NCBI GenBank assembly: GCA_964590005.1
Contig: CAZPVJ010000087.1
Location: forward strand, 1-31,102
DNA: 31,102 nt
Direction of reading: 5' to 3'
Source: CALJFL01 sp964590005
GTDB lineage: Bacteria > Pseudomonadota > Gammaproteobacteria > Pseudomonadales > Halieaceae
Shown in pieces: positions 1-7,407 of the stretch. Numbering within the stretch: the stretch's first letter is position 1; the number at the start of each line of letters is the position of its first letter. The notes below the pieces were generated by a model, which made no database searches, had not been told where the DNA came from, and saw nothing but the letters and a program-made list of their open reading frames with translations. A program made the translations under genes and the position numbers.

Positions 1-52
1 CGAACAGCGCCTCCGCAGCCGCGATAAATTGTTGACGCGTGCTCGAACTCAT
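1..52 (-). CDS. TetR-family transcriptional regulator, N-terminal fragment (runs off window)
   Basis: Reading leftwards from the ATG at 52 gives MSSSTRQQFIAAAEALF, which has the typical look of the first helix of a TetR-family DNA-binding domain (basic residue, then I-x-x-A-A-x-x-L-F). Only 17 codons are inside the window, so ligand class and length cannot be seen. The gene is divergent from the Rieske oxygenase at 169. The 116 bp between the two starts holds two palindromes of the kind TetR proteins bind, so it probably represses the oxygenase and itself. The family call rests on this short N-terminus plus the operator context. Confidence 0.6.
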   Translation of the reverse strand, partial: MSSSTRQQFIAAAEALF

Positions 53-95
53 AACAAACCTGCCCGGACCTTTGGCCGCCAGTATACGGCAGGAC

Positions 96-124
96 TTGAC
101 AACTTACCAGTTGGTAAGTATCTT
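96..124 (+). promoter_or_regulatory. Sigma70-type promoter of the first Rieske oxygenase gene
   Basis: A consensus -35 hexamer TTGACA lies at 96-101. After a 17-bp spacer comes the -10-like hexamer TATCTT at 119-124. Transcription would begin near 131, giving a leader of roughly 38 nt before the ATG at 169. The spacer is almost entirely filled by the palindrome at 102-119, so a bound repressor would exclude RNA polymerase directly. Confidence 0.6.
102..119. promoter_or_regulatory. Operator palindrome O1 (probable TetR-family site)
   Basis: ACTTACCAGTTGGTAAGT has perfect 8-bp inverted arms (ACTTACCA/TGGTAAGT) around a 2-bp centre. TTACC-n-GGTAA dyads of this size are typical targets of TetR-family regulators of catabolic genes. 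It sits exactly between the -35 and -10 hexamers of the promoter, next to a divergent TetR-like gene. Confidence 0.75.
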
Positions 125-133
125 ACCCAAAAA

Positions 134-149
134 CTTACCAATCGGTAAG
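134..149. promoter_or_regulatory. Operator palindrome O2 (second site, imperfect)
   Basis: CTTACCAATCGGTAAG repeats the O1 arms (CTTACC/GGTAAG, 6 bp perfect). It lies just downstream of the predicted transcription start, 31 bp centre-to-centre from O1. A lone half-site CTTACC is present at 122-127 between the two. The spacing of about three helical turns would put two bound dimers on the same DNA face. Confidence 0.65.
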
Positions 150-168
150 GCGTTCAGTGGAGGCCATC

Positions 169-1305
169 ATGGCAACATCGACCCAAAAAGCCCTGCTCAG
201 GGAGTTAATCGACCTTCATCAGGAAAAATCCCCCTACCTGGATGAAACCTGGGAACAGATTGACCTGAACCGCTACGTTTCGCAGGAGTTTTTCGCGAAG
301 GAGCGCAGCCGTATCTCACGCGCTCTGCCACAAATCGCCGCCCACAGCACCGAACTACCCGAGATCGGCAGCTTTTTGACGCTGGAGATAGCGGGCTCCC
401 CGATATTTTTAGTGCGCGACGAACATGGGGTGGCCCGTGCCTTCTACAACGTCTGTCGCCACCGGGGCGCACAGCTGGTTGGCGAGTCCAGCGGTTCCAA
501 ACAGCGCTTCAGCTGCCCCTATCACGCCTGGACGTGGAATCCCTCGGGCGAACTTATTGCGGTGCCCCACGAGAAAACCGGTTTTCCTGGACTCACCCGC
601 ACCGACTATGGCCTGCATGCGGTTGCCTGCCAGGAGTATGCCGGGTGGATCTGGGTAAACCTGTCGGAAGAAAATACCATGGACGTGGCTGCCCACCTGG
701 AGGATATGGCCGAAGACATCAGCGAAATGCGCGCCGGCGATCACCTGGTCTTTGATACCTCCATCAGGGATCTCGATGCCAACTGGAAACTGCTGGTGGA
801 GGGCGGCATTGAGTCATACCACTTCCGCGTCGCCCACAAAAACACGATCGCCTCGCTGTTCCTCGATAACCTATCTTCGTACCAGTGCTTTGGGCCTCAC
901 ATACGATCTGTACTGCCGCGCAGCACGCTGCCGGATCTGGCCTCACAGGACGCCGAGACCTGGGATTTCCCGAAACATGCGAATGTCCTGTACAGCCTGT
1001 TTCCGGGAACCCAGTTTCTGGTACAGGAAGACCACTTCATATGGATACAGGGTATCCCGCTGGCACCTGATCGAACGCGGCTGCGCCTGTCGACACTGAT
1101 TCCGGCAGCGGAAAACACCGCCGACAAGCAGCGCTACTGGGACAGCCACCACGCCCTCACCATGACCACACTGGATGAAGACTTCGCCCTGGCCGAATCC
1201 ATCCAGAAGGGTATGCGCAGCGGGGCCAATACCCATTTGAACTTCGGTCGCTTCCAAGGGGCCCTGGCCAAGTTCAATGGCTTTGTCGACGAGGCAATCG
1301 CCTGA
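169..1305 (+). CDS. Rieske [2Fe-2S] aromatic ring-hydroxylating oxygenase, alpha subunit
   Basis: This is a terminal oxygenase component that would hydroxylate an aromatic or polycyclic substrate using O2 and electrons from a ferredoxin/reductase. From the ATG at 169 it is 378 aa. The Rieske ligands are C96-x-H98 and C116-x2-H119 (CRHRG...CPYHAW). The mononuclear iron site is visible as E215-x2-H218-x4-H223 in IESYHFRVAH. The open frame also permits a GTG at 157, but GGAGG at 159-163 is correctly spaced only for the ATG at 169. The usual 'EN' before the iron helix is replaced by 'GG'. There is no beta subunit or ferredoxin beside it, so it is probably a homo-oligomeric enzyme. Expression is likely controlled by the divergent TetR gene through O1 and O2. 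The substrate cannot be read from the sequence. Confidence 0.9.
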   Translation: MATSTQKALLRELIDLHQEKSPYLDETWEQIDLNRYVSQEFFAKERSRISRALPQIAAHSTELPEIGSFLTLEIAGSPIFLVRDEHGVARAFYNVCRHRGAQLVGESSGSKQRFSCPYHAWTWNPSGELIAVPHEKTGFPGLTRTDYGLHAVACQEYAGWIWVNLSEENTMDVAAHLEDMAEDISEMRAGDHLVFDTSIRDLDANWKLLVEGGIESYHFRVAHKNTIASLFLDNLSSYQCFGPHIRSVLPRSTLPDLASQDAETWDFPKHANVLYSLFPGTQFLVQEDHFIWIQGIPLAPDRTRLRLSTLIPAAENTADKQRYWDSHHALTMTTLDEDFALAESIQKGMRSGANTHLNFGRFQGALAKFNGFVDEAIA

Positions 1306-1352
1306 AACCCCGCTTTTTCCCACCTTGGTAGTACAATCCAACTTAACGCGTA

Positions 1353-1375
1353 GGGCCGTCTCTCCCTGACGGCTC
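1353..1375 (+). terminator. Stem-loop between the Rieske and PQQ-dehydrogenase genes (weak terminator or attenuator)
   Basis: GCCGTC at 1355-1360 pairs with GACGGC at 1368-1373 across a 7-nt loop. The stem extends to about 8 bp with one G-T pair. It is followed only by CTGTT, not by a run of T, so a strong intrinsic terminator is unlikely. It may partly separate the two genes or protect a processed end. Confidence 0.3.
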
Positions 1376-1396
1376 CTGTTAAACGGAGTCGACACC

Positions 1397-2926
1397 ATGC
1401 GATGGTTGAAAAGAGCACTCGTCGTGCTTGTGGTACTGGGCGTACTCGCCTTCGCGGGCTTTTACTGGTACATCAGTACCTACGATGCGCGGGAACCGTC
1501 GAGGGTAGCCTTCGCAGAACACTGCGCCAGTTGTCACGGCCCGGGCCTTGAAGGAACCCCTGAGGGGCCCGCGTTAATGCCAGGCCCGCTGCGCCATGGG
1601 GACAGCGTCGATGCCGTGGTTAGCAGCATTATCGACCGCCATGGCCAAGCGGGAACAACGGATTACCAGGCGCTACTGCCTCAACACACCGTCAAGTCAC
1701 TGGCCCTGTTCATCAGCGAACAGCGGCAGCAGTTCCCGACCACCTTCGAGTCCTATGACAACCAGCTGCCATTGGGCAGGGTCAACTCAGAGCTTCACGA
1801 TTTCAACATTGAACTCATTGCCCACTTCAGCACACCACCTTACGGAATGGCTCCCTTGCCCGACGGGCGAGTACTGGTATCGGAAAAAGTCCGTGGGCTG
1901 TCGGTAGTAGACGCAGGATCAGGTCAGGCGTCATTGATCGAGGGCACCCCAAGGGTCTGGGAAGAGATGGTCGAGATTCGGGGGACCCGGGTCGGACTCG
2001 GGATGATGTTGGACGTGCAGCTGCACCCGAACTATGCGGAGAATGGCTGGATCTATCTGTCGCACGCCGATCGCTGCCAACTCGATTGCGGTTCGCCGCT
2101 GCCAAAGTCCATGGTCAGGGTGGTTCGGGGCCGGCTAACCTCAGGCCGCTGGACCGAAAATGAGGTTATCTGGTCGGTACCACGGGAGCAGTACACGGTA
2201 GTGCCCGACGGAGTCGCCGGCGGGCGCCTCGCATTTGATGGTGAAGGTCATGTGTACGTCACCGTCGGTGGCAAAAGTACCTACGACAATCTCCACGTCA
2301 TCGACACCCCCTACGGCAAGATCCACCGGGCGAGAGACGACGGCACCATCCCTCGCGACAACCCCTTCTGGCTACCTGAAGCGGAAAAACCCACCCCCTC
2401 GTCCCGTGATACCGTCTGGAGCTATGGTCATCGGACAGTGCAGGGTCTGTCGGCACACCCGGACACGGGTGAAATCTGGTCGACAGAAATGGGGCCGCGC
2501 GGTGGCGACGAGGTGAATCACATCAGGCGGGGCGGCAATTACGGCTGGCCGCTGTACACCGAGGGGCTCGATTACAGCGGCGAGCCCATCACTATCGGAG
2601 AAGACCTGGGACTGGACTTTGATCGCGCCGAGACCGTGCCCCCCGTTGTTGACTTTACCCCGGCCCCCGCCATATCGAATTTTACCTTTCACCACGGGGA
2701 TCAGTTTCCCGCATGGGAGGATGACCTGCTGGTAGGCAGTTTGCGGGCGCAGACCTTATATCGGCTTCGAATTCGAGACGGCGCACTGGTAGATCAGGAG
2801 AAACTGGTTACCGGGCTGGGGCGGATACGCGATGTGGAAATGGGGTTCGACGGCCTGGTCTATGTGCTGTTGGAAAACCGTGAGGGCGGCACGCTGGTCA
2901 GGCTTCGCCCAATTGACCGTGACTAG
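1397..2926 (+). CDS. Membrane-anchored cytochrome c / PQQ-dependent sugar dehydrogenase fusion
   Basis: The 509-aa protein has an uncleaved-looking N-terminal membrane helix (about residues 7-26). It is followed by a class I cytochrome c domain with the haem motif CASCH at 43-47; M61 is a possible axial ligand. From about residue 125 comes a six-bladed beta-propeller of the glucose/sorbosone dehydrogenase (aldose sugar dehydrogenase, YliI-like) family, recognisable from YGMAPLPDGRVLVSEK, LDVQLHPNYAENGWIYLSH and GPRGGDEVN. Such enzymes oxidise sugars in the periplasm with PQQ. The fused haem domain would pass electrons to the respiratory chain. GGAG lies about 9 nt before the ATG. It starts 91 bp after the Rieske gene and may be co-transcribed, though a functional link is not obvious. 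Confidence 0.85.
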   Translation: MRWLKRALVVLVVLGVLAFAGFYWYISTYDAREPSRVAFAEHCASCHGPGLEGTPEGPALMPGPLRHGDSVDAVVSSIIDRHGQAGTTDYQALLPQHTVKSLALFISEQRQQFPTTFESYDNQLPLGRVNSELHDFNIELIAHFSTPPYGMAPLPDGRVLVSEKVRGLSVVDAGSGQASLIEGTPRVWEEMVEIRGTRVGLGMMLDVQLHPNYAENGWIYLSHADRCQLDCGSPLPKSMVRVVRGRLTSGRWTENEVIWSVPREQYTVVPDGVAGGRLAFDGEGHVYVTVGGKSTYDNLHVIDTPYGKIHRARDDGTIPRDNPFWLPEAEKPTPSSRDTVWSYGHRTVQGLSAHPDTGEIWSTEMGPRGGDEVNHIRRGGNYGWPLYTEGLDYSGEPITIGEDLGLDFDRAETVPPVVDFTPAPAISNFTFHHGDQFPAWEDDLLVGSLRAQTLYRLRIRDGALVDQEKLVTGLGRIRDVEMGFDGLVYVLLENREGGTLVRLRPIDRD

Positions 2927-2948
2927 CCATAGTTACAAATACGCCAGC

Positions 2949-4517
2949 TCAGGCTTTGAAGCCCAACTGGAAAGCTATCAACAGTATCAAGCCTGTCATG
3001 GCTAACAGCGACGCCGGGATCACAACCGGCAAGGGCTCGAGCGCGAACGGATCACGCGGCACTCTGCTGCGTGACACGAGAGCGACTATCAGCGAGGGCA
3101 GCAAACCAACGGCCAGTCCGCTCACATTCCACCACAACCAAGACACCGTCGGCACAGCCAGCCAGAGTAGCAGGTTGGTGGACAGGCCCAGAACAAAACC
3201 GAGCAGCGCTGCACGCTGCCCGGCAAACGGGAGCAACAAAGCACTGGCAAACAATGCCAGCAAAGGGCCGTTGGCCATTGATCCTATTTTGTTGATGGCC
3301 TCCAGAACAGTAGGCGCGATGCGCTCTACCTGAAAAGAGAATGCGACGGCGAACAGACCCCATCCCAGTGTGACCAGCTTGGAGACAAGAAACAGCCTGC
3401 GTTCGGACCCGTCCGTCAAGCGGGTCAGAAAGTCCTCCACCGTGCTCGCCGACAGGCTGTTCAGGGCCGAATCAATGGATGACATGGCAGCGGCAAACAG
3501 GCCGACAATCGCCAACCCGGCAAAACCCTGGGCAAACTCGCGGGCCACAAAGCTGGGAAATACGAGATTGTAATTGGGGTCACCTGACTCGGTGAGCGGT
3601 AGACCGCTGATAAAATCCGTGTGATCTAGCGCATAGGCCGCCAGCCCCAGTCCCACCAGGCAATAGGCCAGCACCAGGGGAAAGCGCATGAGACCATTCA
3701 GCAAAAGTACCCGACGGGTTCCGGCCTCGTCATGCGCCGCCAACAGGCGCTGGGCCTGGCTTTGGTCGCAGCCGTAATACGCCACGTACAGGAAGAAACC
3801 GCCTATCAGCATCGGCCAGAAGCCATACGTATTGCCGCTGGTCAGCCCCCACTCATTGACCAGGGCGGGTGTTCGATGTGCCAGGTCAGCATAGTGCGTG
3901 CTTAAAGGTTCGTACAACCAGGCCAGGGTAACCAGCACAGCGGCTGTCAGTAACAGCATCTGGATAACATCCGAAACCACAACGGCGCGCATGCCACCCA
4001 GTACATCGTAGGCGATTGTTATACCCATCAGGATGAGCACCGCCCAGGTATAGCTCAGGCCCGTTACCATGCTGACTACCCAGCCCACACCGTATACCGT
4101 CACCCCAGTAGCCACGCCCCTGAAAAAAAGGAAACAGGCACTGGCCAGTAGACGGCTCTCCCGGCCCAGCCGCAGTTCAAGAAATGCATAGATTGAGATA
4201 ACGCCAGAGCGGCGGATCGGAATAAACAGCAAACACAGCGCCAGCATAGCCAGAGGCACGGCGAGCTCGTACTGTAGCCAGAGCATTCCACCCGCTGCCG
4301 CAAAACCGACAAAAGCCGGCGCGCCCAACAGGCTATTGGTAGAACATTGGGTGGCGACTACCGAGGTGGCCAGGGCCCAACTCGGCAAACCGTTGCCCCC
4401 CAGGTAGTAGTCATTGCGTGAGCGCTGCTTCCGACCCAGGTAAATAGCCAGCACGAGCATGGCCACCAGGTAGGTCGCAATAACAATCCAGTCCAGGGCG
4501 GAGAGATGAGCAGTCAC
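2949..4517 (-). CDS. Sodium:solute symporter family transporter (SSS)
   Basis: This is a 522-aa integral membrane protein with about 13-14 hydrophobic helices. The N-terminus (LDWIVIATYLVAMLVLAIYL) and the early LGGNGLPSWALATSVVATQ stretch match the start of SSS-family Na+/solute symporters (TM1 and the Na+-site region). The substrate (sugar, carboxylate or amino acid) cannot be told by eye. The start is GTG at 4517, placing TM1 ten residues in, as is usual. It is convergent with the PQQ dehydrogenase (22 bp between stops) and divergent from the crotonase gene. Proximity to a sugar dehydrogenase makes a sugar or sugar acid a reasonable guess only. Confidence 0.85.
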   Translation of the reverse strand: MTAHLSALDWIVIATYLVAMLVLAIYLGRKQRSRNDYYLGGNGLPSWALATSVVATQCSTNSLLGAPAFVGFAAAGGMLWLQYELAVPLAMLALCLLFIPIRRSGVISIYAFLELRLGRESRLLASACFLFFRGVATGVTVYGVGWVVSMVTGLSYTWAVLILMGITIAYDVLGGMRAVVVSDVIQMLLLTAAVLVTLAWLYEPLSTHYADLAHRTPALVNEWGLTSGNTYGFWPMLIGGFFLYVAYYGCDQSQAQRLLAAHDEAGTRRVLLLNGLMRFPLVLAYCLVGLGLAAYALDHTDFISGLPLTESGDPNYNLVFPSFVAREFAQGFAGLAIVGLFAAAMSSIDSALNSLSASTVEDFLTRLTDGSERRLFLVSKLVTLGWGLFAVAFSFQVERIAPTVLEAINKIGSMANGPLLALFASALLLPFAGQRAALLGFVLGLSTNLLLWLAVPTVSWLWWNVSGLAVGLLPSLIVALVSRSRVPRDPFALEPLPVVIPASLLAMTGLILLIAFQLGFKA

Positions 4518-4703
4518 CTGCCCAAACTACACCAATACGCACAAAGGATGAAACAACCCGGGTTAACCACGTGTGGCCCCGCGCTACCGCCAGTGCGTTA
4601 TTCTTTACGGGCTTACCGCCGGGCGTTCGCTGTGATTTCGCCAAAGAGCACGCTATGTTCAAGCGGAAAATGTAATTCAACGACTAACTCCCAGTAAGCC
4701 TTA

Positions 4704-4733
4704 TTGGCCAAAACAGGCTTGTGCGAATATATT
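4704..4733 (+). promoter_or_regulatory. Possible promoter of the crotonase-family gene
   Basis: TTGGCC at 4704-4709 and TATATT at 4728-4733 are separated by 18 bp, about 35 bp before the ATG at 4768. The -35 is a poor match, so this is a weak prediction. The rest of the 250-bp divergent region 4518-4767 shows no convincing gene or repeat. Confidence 0.3.
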
Positions 4734-4767
4734 TCATACACGATAGACACACTAAAGCAGCACCGAT

Positions 4768-5565
4768 ATGAATGATTTCGAATACCTGGCCCTGGAAAGA
4801 GATGGCCGAGTACTTACCGTATCCTTCGACGCCGGTAATAGCGTCAATAGTCTCAACAACGCTCTGATGCGGGAGCTGACCCGATTGGCTGTTGCGCTCC
4901 AGAACGACAGCGAGCTCAGTGCCATTGTACTGACCGGGCGCGGGGATACCTTCAGCGGCGGGATGGACCTGAAAGATCCTGAACTCGCAGCGCTGGGTGG
5001 TGCAACCCTGGCTGAAAAGCGGACGCTGCTTAAAGTAGGACCGAGCCTGTGCGCGGCCTGGGAAGCCCTGGATCCGGTGACAATCGTCGCCATGGAGGGC
5101 TGGTGCATTGGCGGTGGTGCTGCCCTCGCGGTGGCCTGCGACTGGCGCGTAATCGCAGACAATGGACAGTTTTATGTACCCGAGCTGAAACTTGGCATGA
5201 ATATGAGTTGGGAGAGCGTTCCCAGGTTCGTCAACCTCATCGGACCAGCCAGAACAAAGCAGCTGTTGATATTGGCAGAGCCGCTATCAGCCGATACCGC
5301 CGAGCACTGGGGCCTGGTGGACGTTGTGGCGGCGCCGGGACAGGCCCTCGCAGAGGCGCAGGCGTTGGCCAGGCGGGTCGCCGCCATGCCGCCTATTCCC
5401 GTGCGCATGGCTAAACGGGGCATTACCGCTGCCGCCACAGCGCTTAACACAACGGCCAGTTACATGGATGCCGACCAGTTCCTGACTGCGATGGAATCTG
5501 AAGACTCCAAAGAGGCGATAACTGCGTTTTTCGAGAAACGTGAACCAAACTTTAAAGGCAACTAG
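4768..5565 (+). CDS. Enoyl-CoA hydratase/isomerase (crotonase) family protein
   Basis: The 265-aa length and fold signatures are those of the crotonase superfamily, which acts on acyl-CoA thioesters (hydration, isomerisation or C-C cleavage). The first oxyanion-hole segment is TFSGGMDLKD (about residues 64-73) and the second is the Gly-rich CIGGGAALAVACDWR (about 112-126). These are followed by FYVPELKLGM with the usual Pro-Glu. The active-site loop differs from classical hydratases: NMSWESVPRF replaces the Gly-rich stretch, so hydratase activity is not assured. It could serve beta-oxidation of a side chain or ring-cleavage product in the catabolic setting here. No strong ribosome-binding site is visible before the ATG. 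Confidence 0.85.
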   Translation: MNDFEYLALERDGRVLTVSFDAGNSVNSLNNALMRELTRLAVALQNDSELSAIVLTGRGDTFSGGMDLKDPELAALGGATLAEKRTLLKVGPSLCAAWEALDPVTIVAMEGWCIGGGAALAVACDWRVIADNGQFYVPELKLGMNMSWESVPRFVNLIGPARTKQLLILAEPLSADTAEHWGLVDVVAAPGQALAEAQALARRVAAMPPIPVRMAKRGITAAATALNTTASYMDADQFLTAMESEDSKEAITAFFEKREPNFKGN

Positions 5566-5678
5566 GGCTTCTTTGCGATTCGTCGATTTGGCTGCCTTCG
5601 GATTCGTGTTAGCCTCTACCGCGCTTCAATGCTGTACTAGTGAAAAACCTCGCCATTGTTATAAGGATAAGCTCCCAC

Positions 5679-5984
5679 ATGATCGTCGTTAATGTTGCAG
5701 TAGATATCGACCCCGAAAACCTGTCAGCTATGAAAGAAGGTATAGCCACCATGGAGGCCGCCAGCCGCGCCGAAGATGGTTGCCTGGACTATACCTTCAG
5801 TGTTGAGCTAAACGACCCATCGAAACTCAGGATTACCGAAAAGTGGGAAACCGTAGAGGCCCTGGCAGCTCACTTCCAGGCACCCCATATGGGCGCCTTC
5901 CAGGCACTCATGGCAAACTATCCGCCAAAGGGCATGGAGGCCTTCTTTTATGAGGCGGAGGAATTTACACCGCCGGGGATGTAG
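5679..5984 (+). CDS. ABM-domain protein (antibiotic biosynthesis monooxygenase superfamily)
   Basis: From the ATG at 5679 this is a 101-aa single-domain protein. The pattern MIVVNVAVDIDPEN, then ASRAEDGCLDYTFS and the closing LRITEKWETVEALAAHFQAPHM are characteristic of the dimeric alpha+beta barrel ABM fold. This superfamily includes cofactor-free monooxygenases, quinol monooxygenase YgiN-like proteins and haem-degrading enzymes. An in-frame GTG at 5640 exists, but AAGGA at 5663-5667 precedes the ATG at 5679 and the conserved domain begins at that Met. It lies 113 bp after the crotonase gene on the same strand. Substrate unknown. Confidence 0.8.
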   Translation: MIVVNVAVDIDPENLSAMKEGIATMEAASRAEDGCLDYTFSVELNDPSKLRITEKWETVEALAAHFQAPHMGAFQALMANYPPKGMEAFFYEAEEFTPPGM

Positions 5985-6214
5985 TCACGTGGGAGGGGCC
6001 GATCAATTGCACCCCTTCCCTCCATTCAAGTCGTTGATCTTCGGGCCATTCACGGACGCCGGTGCCAGGGCTGTTGGTCCGGCACGAGGCCGCACCGTTT
6101 TTACATCCAGACTCCGATTCCTGCGCCTGGCCCGGACAGATTACAGGGTTATTCCTCACTTTGAGTTCAATGTAAACTGAGGGCATCTCCACTCACAAGC
6201 CAGGTAGGCTCTCC

Positions 6215-6838
6215 ATGTCTCAATACGATATTCATAGCGAAAAAGCACTCAGGGAAATCATGGGCGAGCCTGTGCACGAGCTGGTCGTGGCCAAAAGTGC
6301 GGGCGTACTGTCCGAGCCCATGAAGAAGTACATTGAACTATCCCCCTTTGTCTGCCTCTCTACATACGGCAAGCAGAGTGGCGGCGATGTCAGCCCAAGG
6401 GGGGATGCGCCCGGGTTTGTGCAAGTGGTAGATGAGCGTACCTTGCTGATACCGGACCGCCCGGGCAATAGAAGATTAGACAGTGTGGTCAATATTATCG
6501 AACAACCCAATGTCGCCCTGTTATTCATGATTCCGGGGGTGCTCGACACCCTACGGATTAACGGGAAAGCGGTTGTTACCACGGACCCAGCACTCCTCGA
6601 ACGGTTCGAGGTCAACGGTAAACTGCCGGCACTGGTTATCAAGGTCACTGTGGAAGAGGCCCTGGGGCATTGTTCCAAGGCATTCAGGCGATCCAAACTA
6701 TGGCAAACCGACTATTTGCCCACCGAGCACGTCCCCACACTGACTGAACTCATGTCAGGACACCTGGGGTTGGATAAAGATACGACGGATATGCTCGACG
6801 CAGCCATACAGGATGATGCCGAAAACAATATGTACTGA
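6215..6838 (+). CDS. FMN-dependent PPOX-type flavoprotein (pyridoxamine 5'-phosphate oxidase fold, MSMEG_1061-like)
   Basis: The 207-aa protein has the split-barrel flavin-binding signature SPFVCLSTYG, DVSPRGDAPGFV, LLIPDRPGNRRLDSV and ALLFMIPG, then CSKAFRRSKLW near the C-terminus. This order is typical of the MSMEG_1061 subgroup of PPOX-fold proteins, named for a mycobacterial homologue whose role is not well defined. Related enzymes reduce or oxidise small molecules with FMN or F420. AGGTAGG stands about 8 nt before the ATG. The preceding 230 bp (5985-6214) contains nothing I can identify. It is convergent with the SnoaL-like gene. Confidence 0.8.
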   Translation: MSQYDIHSEKALREIMGEPVHELVVAKSAGVLSEPMKKYIELSPFVCLSTYGKQSGGDVSPRGDAPGFVQVVDERTLLIPDRPGNRRLDSVVNIIEQPNVALLFMIPGVLDTLRINGKAVVTTDPALLERFEVNGKLPALVIKVTVEEALGHCSKAFRRSKLWQTDYLPTEHVPTLTELMSGHLGLDKDTTDMLDAAIQDDAENNMY

Positions 6839-6902
6839 GATTGGCAGGGCGGGCATGCCTCTGCAGCAGGCCTCGAGAAAGCCGACTTCCCCCAAGGAAC
6901 GC

Positions 6903-7292
6903 TCAGGCAGGTAGATCAGGCATTACAGTGATACAGCACATTTTCCAGTCACTGCCATCCTGCCGAAACACGTAGAGGCCCTGGTTGCGGGAAATTAAAC
7001 CACCCGAATCCGTGTGTCGCTCATAGACTCCGTGAAGTGCGGCCAGAGAATCACTGAGCAGGGTCACGTCAGACTGAGTAATATCGGTGCTCGCGTAGTT
7101 TTCCGGCAGGGATGCGCGTAGCTGCTGCATAAACTTTACCACCACCTCACTGCTGGTGATCTCCATCGTATTGCTCGCCTGGCATATAATCGCTGGCAGC
7201 GATACCAGGGACGCTATCGCGGGATAATCGCCGTCACTGAACGCCAGCATGTATCTCTCGAAAGATTTTTTTACATCGCGTTCTGCCGCCAT
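6903..7292 (-). CDS. SnoaL-like / NTF2-fold protein of unknown function
   Basis: From the ATG at 7292 it is 129 aa. The pattern of an N-terminal helix (VKKSFERYMLAFSDGDYPAIASLV), a central helix and a closing antiparallel sheet (LYVFRQDGSDWKMCCITVMP) suggests the cone-shaped NTF2/SnoaL fold. Members can be small isomerases, cyclases or binding proteins. No catalytic Tyr/Asp arrangement like that of the ketosteroid isomerase at 18363 is visible. A GTG at 7307 is also in frame; the ATG is preferred because AGGG at 7299-7302 is spaced for it. It is divergent from the TPR protein across 115 bp. Confidence 0.65.
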   Translation of the reverse strand: MAAERDVKKSFERYMLAFSDGDYPAIASLVSLPAIICQASNTMEITSSEVVVKFMQQLRASLPENYASTDITQSDVTLLSDSLAALHGVYERHTDSGGLISRNQGLYVFRQDGSDWKMCCITVMPDLPA

Positions 7293-7407
7293 GCCCTGCC
7301 CTATCACACGTCTGGTTAATTGTTTATTTATGCTAGACTAACTTTTCAAAAATAGTAGTAACTTCAACACCCGCGCTGGGGCTGATGGGCCCAGAGGTAA
7401 CGAACGC

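Noticed and set aside
39..245. 68-codon frame overlapping the operator region
   Set aside because: It crosses both palindromes and the promoter and runs into the Rieske gene in another frame.
943..1398. 151-codon minus-strand frame opposite the first Rieske gene
   Set aside because: Shadow of a well-supported gene; no recognisable motifs and no start context.
4506..4697. 63-codon plus-strand frame in the symporter-crotonase intergenic region
   Set aside because: No ribosome-binding site, overlaps the symporter start, and the residue composition is unlike a folded protein.
5950..6180. 76-codon frame between the ABM and PPOX genes
   Set aside because: Starts inside the ABM gene in another frame, has no ribosome-binding site and shows no family pattern; the region 5985-6214 is left as non-coding.
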